From the NCBI RefSeq assembly GCF_001552415.1, contig NZ_BCRD01000002.1, positions 310,001 through 374,000 of the forward strand: a stretch of DNA of 64,000 nucleotides, in the 5' to 3' direction. A program made the translations under genes and the position numbers. Shown piece by piece: positions 25,597-34,527 of the stretch (positions are counted from its first letter, which is position 1; each line of letters starts with the position of its first letter). The stretch comes from Corynebacterium xerosis NBRC 16721 = ATCC 373. GTDB taxonomy: Bacteria > Actinomycetota > Actinomycetes > Mycobacteriales > Mycobacteriaceae. The notes under the pieces were generated by a model. That model was given only the letters and a program-made list of their open reading frames with translations, was not told the DNA's origin and ran no database searches.

Positions 25597-27020
25597 CCGC
25601 CGCGGGGGAGCGGGGAGGCCGGGCGGCCGGCGAGTCCAACGAAGCCGGTGAGGCCGGTGGCGGCGTGAGCGACCGCGCCGCTCGGCGTGGCCGGGTGCAG
25701 ATCGTGGTGGACGAGTCTGCGTGCGTGGCGCCGGACGTCGCCAAGCGGCATGGCATCACCGTGGTGGCGCTGGGGCTGGATGAAGTCGACGGGGAGCAGA
25801 CCACGTCGGCGATCGGGCCGCTGCCGCTGTGCGCGGCGTATGCGCGGGCGCTGGAGCGTGGCGCGGATGCCGGCGTGGTGGCGCTGCACCTGGGCAAGGG
25901 GTTGTCGGCGACGTGGTCGAATGCCGTGACGGCGGCCGCGGTGCTGGACAACGTGCACGTGGTGGATTCGTCGTCGGTGGGTGCAGGGATGGGGGCCGCG
26001 GCGATCGCGGCCGCCGAGAAGGCCGCCGAGGGCGGGAGTTTGGACGAGTGCGTCGCCGTCGCCGACGACGTGCTGGATCGCAACCGCCTGTGGCTCTACG
26101 TGCCCAAGCTCGAGCCGCTGCGTCGGGGCGGGCGCATTTCGACCGGCCAGGCGGTGCTGTCGACGGCGTTGGCGATCAAGCCGATCGTCGGCATCGAAAA
26201 CGGCACGCTGGGCCTGGTGGCCAAGTGCCGCACCGAGGCGAAGGTGCTGGACAAGCTCGTCGACCTCGCCGCGACGGAGGCCGCCGGGCGGCCCGCGCAC
26301 GTGATGCTGCAGCACTCCGGGGCGCTGGAGCGCGTCGAGGAGCTGCACGCGATGCTGTCGCTGGAGCTTCCCGAGGGCTCGACCTTCGAGGTCGTGGACC
26401 TGCCCGCCGCGCTGGTCGCCCACACCGGGCCCGGGGCGTATGCCGTGGGGCTGGTCGTCGCCCCCGAGGTGGCGGGCAACGGCGGTGAGGCGGGATCCGT
26501 CGATGAGCCGGGTGCTGCTGGCGCCGGTAAGCGCGGCGGCAACGGCGGCAATGGCATCGAAGGCGGCAAGGGGGCCGATGGTGGAGACGATCTGCCGCTG
26601 CCGCCGACCGCCGTGGTCGGCCGGGACTCGTCGCCGCTGTTCACCACGGTCGCGGCGAAGTTGCCGACGTGGAGCGAGAACCGCCGGGCGGCCATCGAAA
26701 AGGCCGAGGCGCTGGCGCACGCGATCGCGGAGCTGGCCCGTCGCGACCATTCCGATCCCGAGGGCGCGGCGTTCGGCGTCGAGGCCCGCGAGGAAGCCGC
26801 GCGACGTGCGGCGGACCGCGCCCATGGGGCCGTCGATCCCGGACAGGCCGCTGATCCGAGCACGGGTGGTGCCGGCATTGATGGTCCACTCGCCAACGGC
26901 GGCGACGCTCCCGACACCAACGCTCTTCACACGAACGCTCCTCACACGAATGCTCCGGACACCAACGCTCCTGTCTCCGATGAGGGCGATGAGTCGGACG
27001 GTGGCGTCGTAAAGCAGTAG
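25593..27020 (+). CDS. DegV family (fatty-acid-binding) protein with long C-terminal tail
   Basis: 475 aa from GTG 25593. The DegV fold (about 28-300) starts QIVVDESACVAPDVAKRHG, with VDSSSVGAGMG, the LEPLRRGGRIS segment and KPIVGIENG, as in FakB-type proteins that present fatty acids to a kinase. The region after about 300 is low-complexity Gly/Ala, then a helical segment (SENRRAAIEKAEALAHAIAELARR). The last 40 residues contain a repeated TN(A)PHTNAPDTNAP pattern and end GGVVKQ, which is the dispersed DNA motif (27005-27015) fused to the stop codon. No FakA partner is in the window. The fatty-acid role is by family only. Confidence 0.88.
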   Translation: MTAAGERGGRAAGESNEAGEAGGGVSDRAARRGRVQIVVDESACVAPDVAKRHGITVVALGLDEVDGEQTTSAIGPLPLCAAYARALERGADAGVVALHLGKGLSATWSNAVTAAAVLDNVHVVDSSSVGAGMGAAAIAAAEKAAEGGSLDECVAVADDVLDRNRLWLYVPKLEPLRRGGRISTGQAVLSTALAIKPIVGIENGTLGLVAKCRTEAKVLDKLVDLAATEAAGRPAHVMLQHSGALERVEELHAMLSLELPEGSTFEVVDLPAALVAHTGPGAYAVGLVVAPEVAGNGGEAGSVDEPGAAGAGKRGGNGGNGIEGGKGADGGDDLPLPPTAVVGRDSSPLFTTVAAKLPTWSENRRAAIEKAEALAHAIAELARRDHSDPEGAAFGVEAREEAARRAADRAHGAVDPGQAADPSTGGAGIDGPLANGGDAPDTNALHTNAPHTNAPDTNAPVSDEGDESDGGVVKQ

Positions 27021-27128
27021 CCGCACCGGATTTCGGCGGTATCCACAGGCCCGGATTCATCCACAATCGTGGCGGATCCGGGCCTTCGTGCGCGGCGGGG
27101 AGGGCCGCGGCGGGCTTAGCGTGCGGGC

Positions 27129-27944
27129 GTGGATTCGTTGCGTTCGCGTTTGGGTGACCTGCTGGAGCCGGTGCCCGCCGAGGAGGCGATGCCCGTCGAC
27201 TATTCGCGGCGGCGCATCGCCGTGAACCGGCGGGCGGTGGTGGCCGTCGCGATGGCGGGGGCCGTCGTGCTGGTCGCGATTGTCGCGGGGTGGGCACTGT
27301 CGCGCGGGCCGGTGGTCGACATGCCGGTGGTGGATACCTCGCTTGTCGACGCAGGCCAGGGGCAGGGTGGCCTGCCGACGTCGGCAGATCCGGGCGCAGC
27401 GGTGGACGCCCCGAGCGAGCCTCCGGCGCCGCCAGCGGAGATCATCGTGTCGGTGGTGGGGATGGTTCATCATCCGGGAGTGGTGACCGTGCCCGGCGTC
27501 GCGCGCGTGGCCGACGCGATCCATGCCGCCGGCGGGATGCGTCCCGAGGCCAACCCCGCCAGCGTCAACCTCGCCGCTCCGCTGACGGATGGCCAGCAGA
27601 TCCTGGTGGGGCCGGATCCGCTGCCCGAGCTGTCGACCGGGGGAACGGCTGCGGGCGCGCCGGGCGGAGATGCGAGTGGAGTGGGCGCGGGCGTGGCAGG
27701 GGCCGGTGGAGCTGGCGGCGCGGGTGGTGGCGTGGGCGGTGGTGGCGGCTCGGGGCTGGTGAACATCAACACGGCGACGGAGTCGGAACTCGAAAGCGTC
27801 ACCGGCATCGGGCCGGCGACGGCGAAGAAGATCGTCGCCCACCGCGAGGCCAACGGCCCCTTCGCCAGCGTCGACCAGCTTGAAGAGGTGCCCGGCATCG
27901 GCCCCGCCAAGCTCGAGGGCATGCGCGCGGAAGTGACGGTGTGA
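27129..27944 (+). CDS. comEA: ComEA-like DNA-binding competence protein
   Basis: 271 aa from GTG 27129. One membrane segment near residues 37-58, a proline-rich spacer, an SLBB domain (about 100-160, IIVSVVGMVHHPGVVTVPG), a long glycine linker, and a C-terminal pair of helix-hairpin-helix motifs (VNINTATESELESVTGIGPATAKKI and LEEVPGIGPAKL). The layout is that of ComEA, a surface DNA receptor. comEC follows 4 nt later. Whether the strain is naturally transformable is unknown; corynebacteria normally carry these two genes without proven uptake. Confidence 0.92.
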   Translation: MDSLRSRLGDLLEPVPAEEAMPVDYSRRRIAVNRRAVVAVAMAGAVVLVAIVAGWALSRGPVVDMPVVDTSLVDAGQGQGGLPTSADPGAAVDAPSEPPAPPAEIIVSVVGMVHHPGVVTVPGVARVADAIHAAGGMRPEANPASVNLAAPLTDGQQILVGPDPLPELSTGGTAAGAPGGDASGVGAGVAGAGGAGGAGGGVGGGGGSGLVNINTATESELESVTGIGPATAKKIVAHREANGPFASVDQLEEVPGIGPAKLEGMRAEVTV

Positions 27945-27948
27945 CGCG

Positions 27949-29967
27949 ATGACGCAGCGGACGCGGCAGATGCAGTCACCGGGCGTAAGCGGCATCCAGC
28001 GTGGAGAATCCGCAGCGGACGAACGCCGTGGCACGTACGCGATGGCCGATCCCTCGCCGCCGCCTCCCGATGCTGGCCCCGCAGTTCCGCGCCTGGGCCT
28101 TGACCTGCGTCTGGTGCCCGCCGCGCTGCTCGTATGGGCGGCGACGGCGATCACCCTGGCGACGTCGTCGACGACTCCGCTGGGTTGGATGCTGCTCGTG
28201 GCGGCGGTGTTTACGGCGGTGGTGGCGTGGCGTCGTCAGGCGTCGACGGTGGCGCTGCCGGCGGTCGCGTTGATCGTCGCCGTGTCGGGCACGCTCATCC
28301 GCCGCGCCCGCGCCGCCGCGCACCCGATCGCGGAGAGCATCGATGGCATCAAGAAGACCCGCCTCACGCTGACCACGACGCCGAAGGCCACCGAGCACGG
28401 TGCGACCGCCGAGGCCACCATCGAGGGCCTTCCCGGCCGCGTCCGCGTCTTCGGCGATGACCGCCTGCTCGACCACGACCGGGGCACGGTCCTCGACGCC
28501 TACGGGGGAATCTCGGCCTCCGAACGGCCGGCGTTGTCCGGGGTGGTGGCGTCGGTGCGGGGGGCGGTGGACGTCGTCAAGCATCCCGATGACCACATCG
28601 CCCGCGTCCGCGATGGCCTGCGCGATGCCGCCGCCGCGTTGCCGACCGGGCCGGATCGGCTGGTGCCCGCGATGACGCTCGGTGATGAGCGCGGGTTCGG
28701 TGCGGGCGACCAGGAGATGATGGTCGACTCGGGGCTCGCGCACCTCACCGCGGTGTCGGGCGCGAACGTGTCTCTGCTGGTCGGGGCGGCGGTGTGGGCG
28801 TTCGCGTGGGCGCCGCCGCGGTGGCGGGTGGTGGTCGCGGCGGTGACGCTGGCGGCGTTCGTGGCGGTGGTGGGCACCGAGCCGTCGGTGCTGCGGGCGC
28901 TGATGACGGGCATCGTCGGCCTGCTCGCCGTGCTCCTCGGGCGGCGGGGGCAGGCGCTGCCGGCGCTGATGGCGGGGACGATCGTGCTCATCGTCGCGTT
29001 CCCGGATCTCGCCGTGTCCATTGGGTTCGCGCTGTCGGTCGCGGCGACGGCGGGGCTGGTGCTGGCCGCCGCGCCCATGACGCATCGGCTGCTGCGCATC
29101 CCCGGGGTGGCGAGGATGCCGGCGCCGCTCGTCCGGGCTGCCGCCGTCGCGCTGGTGGCCCACGTCGCGACCGCGCCCGTCCTCGCCCTCACTCTCGGCG
29201 AGGTCTCCCACGTGTCGGTGCTGGCCAATCTCGCCGCAGCGCCCGCGGTCGCGCCGGTGACCATTCTGGGCACGCTCGCCGCCGTCGCTGCGCTGCTGGG
29301 GTTGGGGCCGGTGGTCGCGGTGCTCGTGCATGCCGCCGCGCCCTTCGCGTGGTGGGTGTGGGCGGTGGGGCACGCGGCGGCGGGGTTGCCCGGGGCGTCG
29401 GGGGAGATGGGGATGCTCGGGTTAGCGGTCTTCGTCGCGCTGGCCGTGGCCGCGATCGCGTGGCCCTCGGTCGCCGCCGCGGTGACGGCGGTGGTGATGG
29501 GTGCGGCGGCGGTGGTCATCACGCTCGGCTGGCACATTCCCGCGGCCCCGCCCGGCTGGATCATCGGGGCCTGCGCCGACGGCGGGCGAGTGCGGGTGGT
29601 CACCGCCGCCTCGCTTGACGACGCCCACGCCCCCTCCCTCCCACGCCCCTGCCGTTTGGCCCTGGAGAGGGGAGTGGCGGGTCACGTCGACGAATCGGAG
29701 GTGGAGGTGCACGCGAGCCTCGATGACGTGGAGGACTCGGTGGGCGGGGGCTCCGGCGCGGGAAGGAGTGACGTTAGTGGACCAGACCGTGCCACGGAGT
29801 CCACCGAGTTCACGGCGGTGCCGCGGTGGATCGTCGTCGAGAACTGCGGGGAGCGGGCGCGGGTCCGCATCCGCACGGCCGAGGGCGTCCCCGTCGTGTG
29901 TCCGGTACGCGATGGAGTGCATGCGCTCTACCCGGATGGCGCGGTGTGGAGAAACGGCAGCCGCTAG
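27949..29967 (+). CDS. comEC: ComEC/Rec2-like DNA channel protein
   Basis: 672 aa. The N-terminal soluble part (about 100-170) resembles DUF4131. The membrane 'competence' domain (about 210-510) has LTAVSGANVSLLVG, AVVGTEPSVLRALMTG and many helices. Where most ComEC proteins start a metallo-beta-lactamase domain with a DVGQGDA motif, this one has WIIGACADGGRVRVVTA, and I find no metal-binding HxHxDH. The rest is a poorly conserved tail ending VRDGVHALYPDG. Exact copies of the dispersed motif occur at 28572-28582 and 29613-29623, the latter in the tail. Start ATG 27949 follows comEA closely; an internal M32 is possible. Confidence 0.9.
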   Translation: MTQRTRQMQSPGVSGIQRGESAADERRGTYAMADPSPPPPDAGPAVPRLGLDLRLVPAALLVWAATAITLATSSTTPLGWMLLVAAVFTAVVAWRRQASTVALPAVALIVAVSGTLIRRARAAAHPIAESIDGIKKTRLTLTTTPKATEHGATAEATIEGLPGRVRVFGDDRLLDHDRGTVLDAYGGISASERPALSGVVASVRGAVDVVKHPDDHIARVRDGLRDAAAALPTGPDRLVPAMTLGDERGFGAGDQEMMVDSGLAHLTAVSGANVSLLVGAAVWAFAWAPPRWRVVVAAVTLAAFVAVVGTEPSVLRALMTGIVGLLAVLLGRRGQALPALMAGTIVLIVAFPDLAVSIGFALSVAATAGLVLAAAPMTHRLLRIPGVARMPAPLVRAAAVALVAHVATAPVLALTLGEVSHVSVLANLAAAPAVAPVTILGTLAAVAALLGLGPVVAVLVHAAAPFAWWVWAVGHAAAGLPGASGEMGMLGLAVFVALAVAAIAWPSVAAAVTAVVMGAAAVVITLGWHIPAAPPGWIIGACADGGRVRVVTAASLDDAHAPSLPRPCRLALERGVAGHVDESEVEVHASLDDVEDSVGGGSGAGRSDVSGPDRATESTEFTAVPRWIVVENCGERARVRIRTAEGVPVVCPVRDGVHALYPDGAVWRNGSR

Positions 29968-30130
29968 GCGGCCAAGGGGCATGGCATGAGAAACGCCGAT
30001 CTCGGTCGGCGGACCGTATGGCAGCTCCTTCCGCTCGGGTTACGAAGCCGACGAGCCGTGACTCGTGTCTTCGGTACGTTGGAGAACGATACGGAGACGA
30101 TTCACGCAACAAACCAAGCGAGGGACTGCG

Positions 30131-31972
30131 GTGGAGGCCGACACCAAGGCGTTGAAGAAGATCATGACCCTTGAAGGGAGGTACGTGATCCCGACCTTCC
30201 AGCGTGACTATGAGTGGACTCGGGAGGGACAGTGGGAGCTGCTTTTCGAGGATCTGGACTCGGCGGCCAACCGCCTGGGTGAAGCCCGTAAGAAGGCGGA
30301 AGCAACGGGCACATCTGCAGCGCGGGCTGAAAAGTATGTTGCACCGCATTTCTTGGGGGCGGTCGTTTGCGATCAGCTGCCGTCTCCAACTGGCGGCTTA
30401 ACGCTGTCCGCAGTCATTGATGGGCAACAACGTCTGACGACCCTGCAGCTATTGGTGCGCGGAGTTCTGGATGTCCTGCAGGAAAACGGCTCTGGCCGCT
30501 CCAAGCAGGTGAAGAGGCTGCTCGAGAATCCTGCGGATGTGATTGACCACCCACATGAGCGTTACAAGTTGTGGCCGCGGCGCAAGGACCGGGACGTTTG
30601 GCCGGTAGCCATGTCGGATGAAGTTCCTACAGTTGGCGCGAACGACCATCTGTACTTGCAAGCCCGCAAGTTCTTCTCTGAGTCGGTACGAGCTGCCCTG
30701 GAAGACGAGCAAGGCCGAGATCGAACCGACGACATCGTCGACGCACTCCTCGACCTCTTCAAGCTTGTGGTCATTGATTTGGACGAGAATGACGATGCTC
30801 AGGTGATTTTTGAGGTCCTCAACGGGCGCCAGACCCCCCTGTCGGCTTCGGACTTGGTGAAAAACCTCCTCTTCCTGCGAGGAGAGTTGGCCGATGAGCA
30901 GGAATTGGAAGAGCTTTACGACGAGTACTGGGCGGAATTCGATGAACCCTGGTGGAAGCAGCAGGTCGGCGTTGGTCATGCTGCTCGCGCCCGACGGGAC
31001 GTCTTGCTGTCAGTTTGGTTGGCTGCTGTCACAGGGGCTGAATCAAACATCCGCCACCTTTACGGAGAGGTGCGTCAATACCTCGCCGGTGGCAACCGTG
31101 GGACTCGGGATGTTCTCGCGGAGCTCGCGGAGTACCGGCATTCGTACAAGGTGATCTACGGGGCAGAAGATTCAGGGTCTCCGTCTCTGACCAAGTCGTA
31201 TCGCAACCTGGTGACTCTAAAGCTCCAAACCGCGGTTCCCCTTCTAGCATGGCTTCAGACTTTGCCTGCGAACGAACTATCCCTCGCTGATCACGAATTG
31301 GCTGTGGGTGCCGTGGAATCGTGGGTTATCCGGCGCATGCTCCTAGGCGCGAACACCCGCGGTTATAACACCGCCTTCTTGACGGTGTTGAAGAACGCGA
31401 AATCCGCGCAGAAGAACGGCGTTTCGGGCATCGGTGGTGCCATCGTTGAGACACTCTCCGCCGGCCCCAACTCGATGGATTGGCCTTCCGATACCCTGGT
31501 AAAAGAGGCTTTTGCACGGGATCGCTTCTATGGTCGCTTCACTCAGGAACGTATCCGACTCGTGTTGGGGGCGATTGATGCGCAAATGCGCGCTGAAAAC
31601 CCCCGAACTGAGCCAGCGGTGTTTGACTATGGCCGCTTGCAGATCGAACATCTGATGCCCCAACGGTGGGAGCGCCATTGGGCTCTCCGGGAAGAGTCCA
31701 TGGCCGATCCTGCCCAGCGTGAGCTGGCAACGGCTGAGCGCAATGCTGCGGTCGATCGAATCGGGAACCTGACGCTTGTCACTTCGGCGTTCAACCAGGG
31801 GGTATCGAACCTCGGATGGGAATTCAAGCGGCCTGAACTCGCAGCACAGTCGGCACTGCAATTGAATCTTCCGGTGGCAGCTGCAGAAGATTGGGACGAG
31901 GCTGCGATCACCGCACGTAGCGCTGCTCTCGCTGAGATCACCTGCCGGATTTGGCAGCGGGTAACCCCGTAG
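30131..31972 (+). CDS. GmrSD-type DUF262/DUF1524 nuclease (anti-phage)
   Basis: 613 aa from GTG 30131, which has GCGAGGGA upstream. The N-terminal DUF262 (ParB/Srx-like NTP-binding) domain shows VIPTFQRDYEW (about 19-29) and the nucleotide-binding VIDGQQRLTTL (96-106). The C-terminal DUF1524 HNH-like nuclease shows IEHLMPQRW with H507 and RIGNLTLVTSAFNQGVSN (about 544-561). This is the fused GmrSD arrangement known from type IV restriction of modified phage DNA; SspE proteins share it, but no ssp genes are present. Base composition is visibly less GC than the neighbours, and no dispersed-motif copy lies in it. It splits comEC from holA, which are usually adjacent, so it is probably acquired. 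Confidence 0.9.
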   Translation: MEADTKALKKIMTLEGRYVIPTFQRDYEWTREGQWELLFEDLDSAANRLGEARKKAEATGTSAARAEKYVAPHFLGAVVCDQLPSPTGGLTLSAVIDGQQRLTTLQLLVRGVLDVLQENGSGRSKQVKRLLENPADVIDHPHERYKLWPRRKDRDVWPVAMSDEVPTVGANDHLYLQARKFFSESVRAALEDEQGRDRTDDIVDALLDLFKLVVIDLDENDDAQVIFEVLNGRQTPLSASDLVKNLLFLRGELADEQELEELYDEYWAEFDEPWWKQQVGVGHAARARRDVLLSVWLAAVTGAESNIRHLYGEVRQYLAGGNRGTRDVLAELAEYRHSYKVIYGAEDSGSPSLTKSYRNLVTLKLQTAVPLLAWLQTLPANELSLADHELAVGAVESWVIRRMLLGANTRGYNTAFLTVLKNAKSAQKNGVSGIGGAIVETLSAGPNSMDWPSDTLVKEAFARDRFYGRFTQERIRLVLGAIDAQMRAENPRTEPAVFDYGRLQIEHLMPQRWERHWALREESMADPAQRELATAERNAAVDRIGNLTLVTSAFNQGVSNLGWEFKRPELAAQSALQLNLPVAAAEDWDEAAITARSAALAEITCRIWQRVTP

Positions 31973-32062
31973 CGAACGGTCTGCTTAACCGCCTCATCAC
32001 CCGTAACCCATTTGCTCGGGTGAGGTGATGGGCCGATCCGGAGAGTCTGGCACGATGGGAGC

Positions 32063-33055
32063 GTGACTCAGACGATGCCCGCACCGGTGAACGTGATCGT
32101 CGGCAAGGAAGGGCTGCTCATCGACCGCGCCCGGTTGGCGATCATCGCCGCCGTGCGCCGGTCCGCTGCCACCGCCGGCGACCCCGACGGCCGGGCGGTG
32201 CCCATCACCGACCTGCGCGGCGGCGACGTCACCACCACCGACCTGGTCGAACTGCTCAGCCCGTCGCTGTTCGGCGAGGACCGCATCATCGTGCTCACCG
32301 ACTGCGACGCCGCCGGCAAGGAACCCGCTGACCTGATCGTGCAGGCCGCCGCAGACCCCGCACCTGGAATCACGCTGATCCTGCAGCACTCCGGCGAGGG
32401 GCGGCAGAAGAAAATGGTCCCCGCGCTGCGCAAGACCGGCGCGCAACTTTTCGAGGCCCACCCCATCAAGCGCAACGACCTGCCCGGGTTCGTGCGCGGC
32501 GAGTTCCAGGCGCACCGGCTGCGCGTGTCGCCCGACGTCATCGACGCGCTGCTGGATTCGGTCGGATCGGATCTGCGCGAGCTGGCCACCGCCGTGTCGC
32601 AGCTGGTGTCGGATACCGGCGGCAACGTCACCGTCGATGCCGTGCGCACGTACTACGGCCGCACCGCCGAAGTCTCCGGATTCGAGGTCGCCGAGCTCGC
32701 GCTGACCGGGCGGGGCGCCGATGCGCTGGCGTTGGCGCGCCGGGCGATGCAGTTGGGCGTGCCGTACGTGCTGTTGGCGGCGGCGCTGTCGGGCATGGTC
32801 GGCGACGTCGCCCGCCTGCACGCCGTGCGCGGCGTGAGTAACCGGGACGCTGGGCGCTTCGGCATGCCGCCGTGGAAGCTGGAGAAGACCCACCGCCTGG
32901 CCACGCGATGGTCGACGCCGGCGATCGCGCAGGCGGCGCAGATCATCGCAGAACTCGACGCGGGCGTGAAGGGTTGGTCCGCCGACCCGGAGTACGCGGT
33001 GGAGAAGGCCGTCGTCGACATCGCCGCGCTGGCCAAGACCTCGCACCGGCGGTAA
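32063..33055 (+). CDS. holA: DNA polymerase III delta subunit
   Basis: Clamp-loader delta subunit that opens the sliding clamp. 330 aa from GTG 32063 (GGGAG just upstream). Visible features: NVIVGKEGLLIDRA, LSPSLFGEDRIIVL, LPGFVRGEFQAHRLRVSP, an LRELATAVSQLVSDTGG segment and a C-terminal helical region with PPWKLEKTHRLATRWS. No Walker A, as expected for delta. The order comEC-holA-rpsT is typical, except for the inserted GmrSD gene. Confidence 0.93.
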   Translation: MTQTMPAPVNVIVGKEGLLIDRARLAIIAAVRRSAATAGDPDGRAVPITDLRGGDVTTTDLVELLSPSLFGEDRIIVLTDCDAAGKEPADLIVQAAADPAPGITLILQHSGEGRQKKMVPALRKTGAQLFEAHPIKRNDLPGFVRGEFQAHRLRVSPDVIDALLDSVGSDLRELATAVSQLVSDTGGNVTVDAVRTYYGRTAEVSGFEVAELALTGRGADALALARRAMQLGVPYVLLAAALSGMVGDVARLHAVRGVSNRDAGRFGMPPWKLEKTHRLATRWSTPAIAQAAQIIAELDAGVKGWSADPEYAVEKAVVDIAALAKTSHRR

Positions 33056-33174
33056 CCGCGCCGCGCTGGCCAGCAACCCGCACGCCGCTCCCAGGACCCG
33101 TCCCCGCATGCGAAAGCGCCCCGCGCCTCGAGTGTGCCGCGGGGGCCGAAGCCCAACCCCTCCACGCATGCGAA

Positions 33175-33207
33175 AAGCGCCCCGACCGAAAAACGGTCGG
33201 GGCGCTT
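33175..33207. terminator. Bidirectional terminator holA / rpsT
   Basis: Perfect 14-bp stem AAGCGCCCCGACCG / CGGTCGGGGCGCTT with an AAAAA loop between convergent holA and rpsT. A partial copy of its left arm (gcatgcgaaagcgcccc) occurs 60 bp upstream. Confidence 0.85.
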
Positions 33208-33241
33208 CGAGGCTGAAGGCCGGGCGGCGGGGCCGCCGGGC

Positions 33242-33252
33242 CGTCGTCAAGC
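33242..33252 (+). repeat. Dispersed motif copy, 3' of rpsT
   Basis: Exact CGTCGTCAAGC with the extended GCGAAA tail, intergenic, 10 bp beyond the rpsT stop. Confidence 0.75.
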
Positions 33253-33261
33253 GAAAGAGGT

Positions 33262-33528
33262 TTAGCCCTCGATCTTGTTGACGGACTTCGCCAGCGCGGA
33301 CTTCTTGTTCGCCGCGTTGTTGCGGTGGAACACGCCCTTGGACACGGCCTTATCCAGCTTGCGGGACGCGACGCGCAGCTGCGCCTCGGCGCCGGACTTG
33401 TCGCCGGCCTCGACGAGGGCGCGGAGCTTGCGCACCTCGGTGCGGACCTCCGAGCGAACGGCCTGGTTGCGGACGCGCGCCTTCTCGTTGGTCTTGTTGC
33501 GCTTGATCTGGGACTTGATGTTAGCCAT
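33262..33528 (-). CDS. rpsT: 30S ribosomal protein S20
   Basis: 88-aa, lysine/arginine-rich three-helix protein that binds 16S r[24 protein letters not shown] and [17 protein letters not shown] are the standard S20 N- and C-terminal segments. ATG 33528 is preceded by a GAGGT ribosome site. It converges with holA on a shared terminator. Confidence 0.98.
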   Translation of the reverse strand: MANIKSQIKRNKTNEKARVRNQAVRSEVRTEVRKLRALVEAGDKSGAEAQLRVASRKLDKAVSKGVFHRNNAANKKSALAKSVNKIEG

Positions 33529-33719
33529 GTGAATACCTCTTGTATCCGTAGTCGGTGGTGATACGCGCTCCCGGGGTGAGGCCCGGCGCCGGTCGTGGCC
33601 GCGGCGAACCCAAGGTCCTGATCGCCTGCGGTCACGCGAGGTCGCGTGAACAACTTGAAGAACTCTACCAGGCGGGCCGGTGCGGAAGAAATCCCAAGAG
33701 CCGGCGGCAGACTAAGCGC

Positions 33720-34406
33720 TCAGCTCCAGTGGTAATCCGAGCGCAGGCGCGCGGCGATGCGGTCGAAGCGGCGCCGCGGCATCATCGCGCCGGACCGGCG
33801 GATGCCGGACTCGGGGACCTCGAGGATCTTGTCCAGCCGCACCCACGACGGCCGGCCCTCCGGATCCCACGCGCCGGAGCCGATGAACAGCCAATGCGGC
33901 GAATCCGCGTGCCGCTGGTGAGTGGAGATCAGCGCGCCCAGCAGCGTCTGCTTGCTGCGACCAACGACGACGACGGCGCGCTCGCGGGGCTTCTCGGCGT
34001 CGCCCTCCAGAAGCACGGGCGCCCACACGACCTCGCCGGGATCGGTCTGGCCGTCCATGTCCGGCGCGTAAACGATGGACCGCGCCATCTCGGCGGTGGG
34101 GCGGGCGACGGTGGCGGGCTCTCGGCGCGATAGGCCGTCGTCATCGGCGTCGGGCATCAAACCCAGCTGCTCGTTGAGCATGGACAGGCCGCGGTCGAGG
34201 GTGTCACCGCCGCGGAACCACTCCGTCGACGCGATGATCCAGCGCCACACCCGCGCCGAGCCGCGCCGCCACGAACGCCGCACGGCCCGGCCGAACCGGT
34301 ATCGCCTCTTCGGGCCGGGGGCGGCGGAGGAGTCGGAGGTGGGCGTCGTCAAGCCGGAACCGACGGCCGTGGCATTGGCCGGGGAGTCGGGTTCGCGGGG
34401 CGTCAT
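33720..34406 (-). CDS. PemK/MazF-like fold protein next to lepA
   Basis: 228 aa. The C-terminal half (about 110-228) resembles the PemK/MazF RNase barrel: DPGEVVWAPVLLEGD, ERAVVVVGRSKQTLLGALIST and WVRLDKILEVPESGIRR. The N-terminal 100 residues are basic with a proline/serine start and no antitoxin gene is adjacent. A conserved gene at this position (before lepA) in corynebacteria and mycobacteria argues for a housekeeping role rather than a mobile toxin; that is inference. ATG 34406 has a TAAACT -10 box 8 nt upstream (leaderless). An exact dispersed-motif copy (34344-34354) lies in the disordered N-tail. Confidence 0.75.
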   Translation of the reverse strand: MTPREPDSPANATAVGSGLTTPTSDSSAAPGPKRRYRFGRAVRRSWRRGSARVWRWIIASTEWFRGGDTLDRGLSMLNEQLGLMPDADDDGLSRREPATVARPTAEMARSIVYAPDMDGQTDPGEVVWAPVLLEGDAEKPRERAVVVVGRSKQTLLGALISTHQRHADSPHWLFIGSGAWDPEGRPSWVRLDKILEVPESGIRRSGAMMPRRRFDRIAARLRSDYHWS

Positions 34407-34414
34407 GGTGCACG

Positions 34415-34420
34415 AGTTTA
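34415..34420 (-). promoter_or_regulatory. -10 box of the PemK-like gene
   Basis: Minus-strand TAAACT, 8 nt before ATG 34406, with no Shine-Dalgarno sequence. Confidence 0.5.
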
Positions 34421-34527
34421 GCCCAGCGCCGGGCCCGCGCGACGACGGTGTCCGGTCGCGAATCGCCGCCGGGTAGTGTGGGCGGAGAATACCCAGATGT
34501 CCCCCATGAGTACGGAGTACGGCCAAC

